This document shows, one piece after another, positions 4,993 to 7,507 of a DNA stretch of 7,507 nucleotides. The notes under the pieces were generated by a model that made no database searches, had not been told where the DNA came from, and was given only the letters and a program-made list of their open reading frames with translations. Location: assembly GCA_013153655.1 (NCBI GenBank), contig JAADEB010000112.1, forward strand, positions 1-7,507, given 5' to 3'. Position 1 is the stretch's first letter. The number at the start of each line of letters is the position of its first letter. The position numbers and the translations under genes are program-made. This stretch comes from Chlorobiota bacterium. GTDB lineage: Bacteria; Bacteroidota; Bacteroidia; Flavobacteriales; Flavobacteriaceae.

Positions 4993-6278
4993 CGTTTGAT
5001 CACTTGAATTTTATCCAGTCGATTGTCTTTCATTTCCTTTACGATGAGCTCATACGAACCGAACCGGATGTGATCGCCTTTTTGCGGAAAATCACCGTAT
5101 TGTTCCAGAAAGAATCCCGCCAAGCTTTCCGACGGTCCCTTGGCCTCTTCGAATTTTTCCACATCCTCTTCCGGCATTTCCATGTATTTGTAAAAATCTT
5201 TCAAGGGAATTTTGCCGTCGAAAAGGTAAGTGTTCTTATTGATTCTGCGATAGGGTAATTTTTCGTGGTCGTATTCGTCCTGGATTTCCTGGCCGAGTAC
5301 TTCCTCGATCACATCTTCGAGGGTCACCAAACCCGATGTTCCGCCGTATTCGTCCACCACGATTCCCAAGTGGGTATGACGGCGTTGGAAGGCTTTGAGG
5401 AGGTCGTCCAATTTGATGTTTTCCGGCACAAAAAAAGGTTTGCGAAGCAAGGAGGGCCAGTTGAAATCTTTCTTGTTCAAGTGGGGCAAAAGGTCCTTGG
5501 CAAAGAGGATTCCCCGGATATGGTCCAGGTCGCCTTTGTAAACCGGGATGCGCGAGAAACCATGACGGCTGATTTTTTCGATTACCTCCTGAAAGGGTTC
5601 GTTAATATCCAAGGCAAAAATGTCCACGCGGGGTTTCATGATTTGTTTGGCTTCGGTTTGACCGAAATTCAGAATACCCGAAAGGATGCGTTGTTCGCCG
5701 GTGGAAGATTCGGGTTTGGCCATTTCCAGCACGTGGGACAATTCTTCATGGGAAAAATGTTGGTCCTCGTCGTGCAGGTATTTTTGTACGCGGCGTGTTA
5801 GATACACCATCGGGTAGGTGAACACCATAAAAAGTTTGTTGAAAAAATCCAACATGCCGGCGGTTCGTTTGGCAAAAGCCAGGTCATTGCGGGTAGCCAG
5901 GACTTTGGGAAGAATTTCTCCGAAAAACAAAATAACGGCCGTGATTATGACCACCTCCACCGTAAAACGCCACCAGGCGGGTGCATCGTGCATCCATTGT
6001 TCCACCAAGTAGGTGGCGATAATAACGATGGTGATATTGACCAAATTATTGACCGTAAGGATGGTGGCCAATAAATGTTGCGGGCGTCGCAGGAGATTGC
6101 GAATGCGCTTCATGTTTTCCTTTCCGGAAGGGTCGGTGTCCCATTGGGGTTTTTCCTTCAAGGAAAAGAATGCCACTTCCGAGCCGGAAATAAGGGCCGA
6201 CAAAAAGAGCAACAAGAGGATGATCAACAGATAAATCCAAGTGTGCACTTCCGCCGGCGGAGGTATGTCGGTTTCCAT
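4989..6278 (-). CDS. gldE: Gliding motility-associated CNNM/CBS membrane protein GldE
   Basis: This is 429 aa with the full CorC/HlyC-type architecture. The CNNM (DUF21) membrane domain covers about residues 13-195, with segments near 15-36, 66-92, 102-127 and 140-160. It contains S-G-S-E-V-A-F-F-S-L (31-40) and G-E-I-L-P-K (120-125). A CBS pair at about 213-331 includes K-P-R-V-D-I and H-L-G-I-V-V-D-E-Y-G-G-T followed by L-E-D-V-I-E-E-V-L-G. A transporter-associated C-terminal domain covers about 345-429. CNNM relatives handle divalent cations such as Mg2+. GldE was named because extra gldE copies suppress some gldD mutations in F. johnsoniae (from memory). I prefer gldE to a generic corC call because gldD follows with a 4-nt overlap and ssb precedes by 22 nt. 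Confidence 0.92.
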   Translation of the reverse strand: METDIPPPAEVHTWIYLLIILLLLFLSALISGSEVAFFSLKEKPQWDTDPSGKENMKRIRNLLRRPQHLLATILTVNNLVNITIVIIATYLVEQWMHDAPAWWRFTVEVVIITAVILFFGEILPKVLATRNDLAFAKRTAGMLDFFNKLFMVFTYPMVYLTRRVQKYLHDEDQHFSHEELSHVLEMAKPESSTGEQRILSGILNFGQTEAKQIMKPRVDIFALDINEPFQEVIEKISRHGFSRIPVYKGDLDHIRGILFAKDLLPHLNKKDFNWPSLLRKPFFVPENIKLDDLLKAFQRRHTHLGIVVDEYGGTSGLVTLEDVIEEVLGQEIQDEYDHEKLPYRRINKNTYLFDGKIPLKDFYKYMEMPEEDVEKFEEAKGPSESLAGFFLEQYGDFPQKGDHIRFGSYELIVKEMKDNRLDKIQVIKR

Positions 6279-6300
6279 ATTCGGGGATTTTGGTTAAGGA

Positions 6301-6807
6301 TCAGAAGGGCAAATCGTCCTCCGGATTATCCGCTGCGGGTGCTTGGGGTTCGGCGGGTTTTTCCGGGGCGGTGGAGGGTGCCGCCGCTTGGGGAGCGGAA
6401 GCCGTACCGGAATTTCCGGCGGGGTTGGTTTGCGGTTGTGTATTTTGGTATTGGCCGGATGAGGCCTGAGCCGAACGTGGCGTCAGGAAATCGATATGTG
6501 TGGCCACGATTTCGGTCACGTAACGTTGCTGTCCTTGATTATCGGTGTATTCGCGATACTGAATGCGTCCTTCCACAAAAATTTTATTTCCTTTCTTCAA
6601 ATATTGATGACAAATTTCGGCCAGGCGGTTACGCACCACTACGGTGTGCCATTGGGTGCGTTCTTGTCGATTACCTTCGCGGTCGCGATAAAATTCGGTG
6701 GTGGCAATACGCATGCGCCCCAAAGATCTACCGTCTTCAAAATACCGGATTTCGGGGTCCATACCCAAATTGCCGATGAGCATAACTTTGTTTAAACTTC
6801 CGTTCAT
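6301..6807 (-). CDS. ssb: Single-stranded DNA-binding protein
   Basis: This is 168 aa. Residues 1-110 form the SSB OB-fold, recognisable by N-K-V-x-L-I-G-N-L-G-x-D-P-E-I-R-Y, T-Q-W-H-x-V-V-x-x-N-R-L-A-E-I and L-K-K-G-x-x-I-F-V-E-G-R-I. A flexible linker rich in Gln, Pro, Ala and Asn (about 111-160) leads to the acidic tip E-D-D-L-P-F (163-168). That tip is the conserved site where partner proteins in replication, repair and recombination dock. The protein coats single-stranded DNA in the cytoplasm, usually as a tetramer. The ATG at 6807 starts directly on the OB-fold and needs no adjustment. It is the first gene of the ssb-gldE-gldD unit, with a strong promoter-like sequence 52 nt upstream. 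Confidence 0.97.
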   Translation of the reverse strand: MNGSLNKVMLIGNLGMDPEIRYFEDGRSLGRMRIATTEFYRDREGNRQERTQWHTVVVRNRLAEICHQYLKKGNKIFVEGRIQYREYTDNQGQQRYVTEIVATHIDFLTPRSAQASSGQYQNTQPQTNPAGNSGTASAPQAAAPSTAPEKPAEPQAPAADNPEDDLPF

Positions 6808-6858
6808 GATGGGTTTGATTTAAGCTGATTATCGTTTCGTTTGTTTAATACTAACTAT

Positions 6859-6890
6859 CAAAAGTAATATTTATTTTTCAGAGAGGCAAA
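6859..6890 (-). promoter_or_regulatory. Bacteroidota-type promoter of the ssb-gldE-gldD unit
   Basis: On the - strand, TTTG (6887-6890) is followed after exactly 20 bp by TACTTTTG (6859-6866). This fits the Bacteroidota -33 TTTG and -7 TAnnTTTG consensus with typical spacing. Transcription should start near 6850-6853, giving a leader of about 45 nt before the ssb ATG. I see no purine-rich ribosome-binding site next to the ATG, as is usual in this phylum. Confidence 0.75.
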
Positions 6891-6906
6891 TATGCAAAAT
6901 ATCCGG

Positions 6907-6939
6907 CAAACCTCTTTTTCTTATGACAAACCTCTTTTT
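6907..6939. repeat. Two 13-bp direct repeats upstream of the ssb promoter
   Basis: CAAACCTCTTTTT occurs exactly at 6907-6919 and 6927-6939, a 20-bp period close to two helical turns. On the - strand the copies read AAAAAGAGGTTTG and lie 17 and 37 bp beyond the -33 box. The arrangement is suitable for a regulator binding one face of the helix, but there is no direct evidence of function. Confidence 0.6.
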
Positions 6940-6990
6940 ATGGATTATGGACGCCCGGGGTTTTATAAGAAAGTAAGGGTAGAAATTTTT

Positions 6991-7145
6991 AATGAACAAC
7001 TAACAATGAACAATTTTTTTAGTGGCTTAGTGAAAGATGTGGTTTAGTGAATAGTTTTTTTAGTGAAAAAGTGAAAGAATGAAGGAATTTGTTTGAGTGA
7101 AATAGTGATTTAGGGAATAGTGAACAATTAAGAATGAACAACTAA
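6991..7145. repeat. 13-bp direct repeat pair flanking the AGTGAA-rich segment
   Basis: AATGAACAACTAA occurs exactly at 6991-7003 and 7133-7145, with further partial copies (AATGAACAA at 7005-7013 and GTGAACAATTA at 7120-7130). Between them AGTGAA occurs six times, starting at 7029, 7046, 7062, 7070, 7096 and 7119. The repeats bracket a segment almost lacking C on the + strand. Confidence 0.65.
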
Positions 7146-7202
7146 GGACTAATAATTATTTGATTTAGTTAAAGTTAAGGTTAAAGTCAAAGTATCCATT
7201 TA

Positions 7203-7250
7203 ACAATTCAACGATTGCACGGTTTAACGGTTTAACGATTTAACGTTTCA
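7203..7250. repeat. Degenerate 8-bp tandem array (six units)
   Basis: Six consecutive octamers can be read, from 7203: ACAATTCA, ACGATTGC, ACGGTTTA, ACGGTTTA, ACGATTTA, ACGTTTCA. Two are identical and the rest differ from the consensus ACGATTTA by one to three bases. The pattern is typical of replication slippage followed by decay. Confidence 0.75.
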
Positions 7251-7262
7251 ACAGAAATAGGA

Positions 7263-7294
7263 GATTCCTCAGTCGTAAACTCCTTCGGAATGAC
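7263..7294. repeat. REP-like inverted repeat
   Basis: ATTCC (7264-7268) pairs with GGAAT (7287-7291) around an 18-nt centre containing CAGTCG and CTCCTTC, and TGACA follows. From memory this resembles a class of short extragenic repeats of the form GATTCCTC..CTCGGAATGAC found in many bacterial genomes. Here the inner stem is degenerate, so it may be a decayed copy. Confidence 0.5.
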
Positions 7295-7350
7295 AATGGT
7301 AACTATTTGACTTAGTTAAGGTTAATGTTAAAATTAAAGTGCCGATTTAA

Positions 7351-7365
7351 TCCGCCTGAGGCGGA
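7351..7365. repeat. GC-rich 7-bp palindrome
   Basis: TCCGCCT and AGGCGGA flank a single central G, giving a perfect 7-bp inverted repeat that immediately follows the second 51-bp unit. Its GC content contrasts sharply with the AT-rich surroundings. No T run follows, so it is not an intrinsic terminator. Short GC-rich palindromes of this kind are often dispersed repeats in Bacteroidota-like genomes (from memory). Confidence 0.7.
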
Positions 7366-7389
7366 CACGGCGGTTTAATGCTCAATAAT

Positions 7390-7424
7390 AAGGACCAAGG
7401 TAAAAGGTGAAAGGTTAAAGTTGA
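7390..7424. repeat. Degenerate 7-bp tandem array (five units)
   Basis: Five heptamers run from 7390: AAGGACC, AAGGTAA, AAGGTGA, AAGGTTA, AAGTTGA. The AAGGT core is conserved in the middle three. The period differs from that of the nearby octamer and hexamer arrays. Confidence 0.7.
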
Positions 7425-7507
7425 ACTTGCCTAAATAGCGTTGACCGTTTTTGGTCTGTTTTTTTGCTTAGTTCGTTTTTGCATTTATTCTTTTTTTGCC
7501 TTTGGAA

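Larger units (their letters stand above)
7153..7350. repeat. Direct repeat of a 51-bp unit (two copies)
   Basis: Positions 7153-7203 and 7300-7350 align without gaps over 51 bp, with 42 identical bases by my count. Both copies carry an internal hexamer array around AGTTAA/GGTTAA (7167-7190 and 7314-7337) and both end in ATTTAA. The copies start 147 bp apart and enclose the octamer array and the REP-like element. Similarity is partly due to low complexity, but the gapless match over the whole length suggests duplication. Confidence 0.7.
6940..7507. other. Gene-free, repeat-rich low-complexity tract
   Basis: I see no credible coding sequence, tRNA or structured RNA here. On both strands the reading frames are short and low in complexity. 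The tract contains short direct repeats, a nearly C-free segment, tandem arrays of period 6, 7 and 8, a duplicated 51-bp unit, a REP-like inverted repeat and a GC-rich palindrome, listed separately. From about 7441 to the window end it is T-rich on the + strand, with a weak GACC/GGTC hairpin (7443-7456) before a T run. The window stops before the next gene. Confidence 0.7.

Noticed and set aside
5265..5801. 178-codon open frame on the + strand opposite gldE
   Set aside because: It is antisense to conserved CBS and CNNM motifs of gldE and has no features of its own.
6075..6779. 234-codon open frame on the + strand opposite ssb and gldE
   Set aside because: It spans the opposite strand of two certain genes and their junction. 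The translation is Arg/Gly-rich, typical of an antisense frame.
6991..7424. CRISPR array
   Set aside because: The repeats are short, degenerate and of several periods, without regular spacers of uniform length, and no cas gene is present.
7434..7441. TAGCGTTG as a + strand -7 promoter box
   Set aside because: It has one mismatch, no TTTG at proper spacing, and the downstream gene is outside the window.
7443..7465. Hairpin GACC/GGTC followed by a T run as a + strand terminator
   Set aside because: The stem is only 4 bp, and no + strand gene lies upstream to be terminated.

Overview
The window looks like chromosome from a member of the phylum Bacteroidota. Four things point there: an ssb-gldE-gldD gene block, which I recall as a conserved Bacteroidota arrangement; a near-perfect Bacteroidota-type promoter (TTTG, 20 bp, TAnnTTTG) ahead of ssb; no obvious Shine-Dalgarno dependence; and several exported proteins of types common in that phylum. 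I cannot name a genus. All seven protein genes other than ssb either start with a secretion signal or span the membrane, so most of the window serves the cell envelope.

Layout. Positions 17-90 hold tRNA-Arg(ACG) on the + strand, followed by an intrinsic terminator (98-130). Every protein gene is on the - strand and reads right to left. Positions 129-3754 form a tight five-gene block. In transcription order it holds a LolA-like periplasmic protein, an exported YidD-family protein, two TPR proteins that share a C-terminal VPGLG membrane domain, and an exported helical-repeat protein. Consecutive genes overlap by 74, 20, 35 and 4 nt. A symmetrical terminator (3805-3835) separates this block from a solitary 143-aa signal-peptide membrane protein (3860-4291), which sits beside a 131-nt spacer of about 14% GC. 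Next come gldD (4423-4992), gldE (4989-6278) and ssb (6301-6807), transcribed as ssb-gldE-gldD from the promoter at 6859-6890.

Positions 6808-7507 contain no convincing gene. Beyond the ssb promoter they hold a repeat-rich, low-complexity tract: 13-mer direct repeats, an almost C-free stretch, short tandem arrays of period 6, 7 and 8, a duplicated 51-bp unit, a REP-like inverted repeat and a short GC-rich palindrome.

How the genes fit together. SSB is the single-stranded DNA-binding protein. GldE and GldD are an inner-membrane CNNM/CBS protein and a lipoprotein associated with gliding motility. The five-gene block has no function I can name. Its overlapping starts and uniformly exported products suggest co-translated parts of one envelope process, and it is the best candidate here for an undescribed system.
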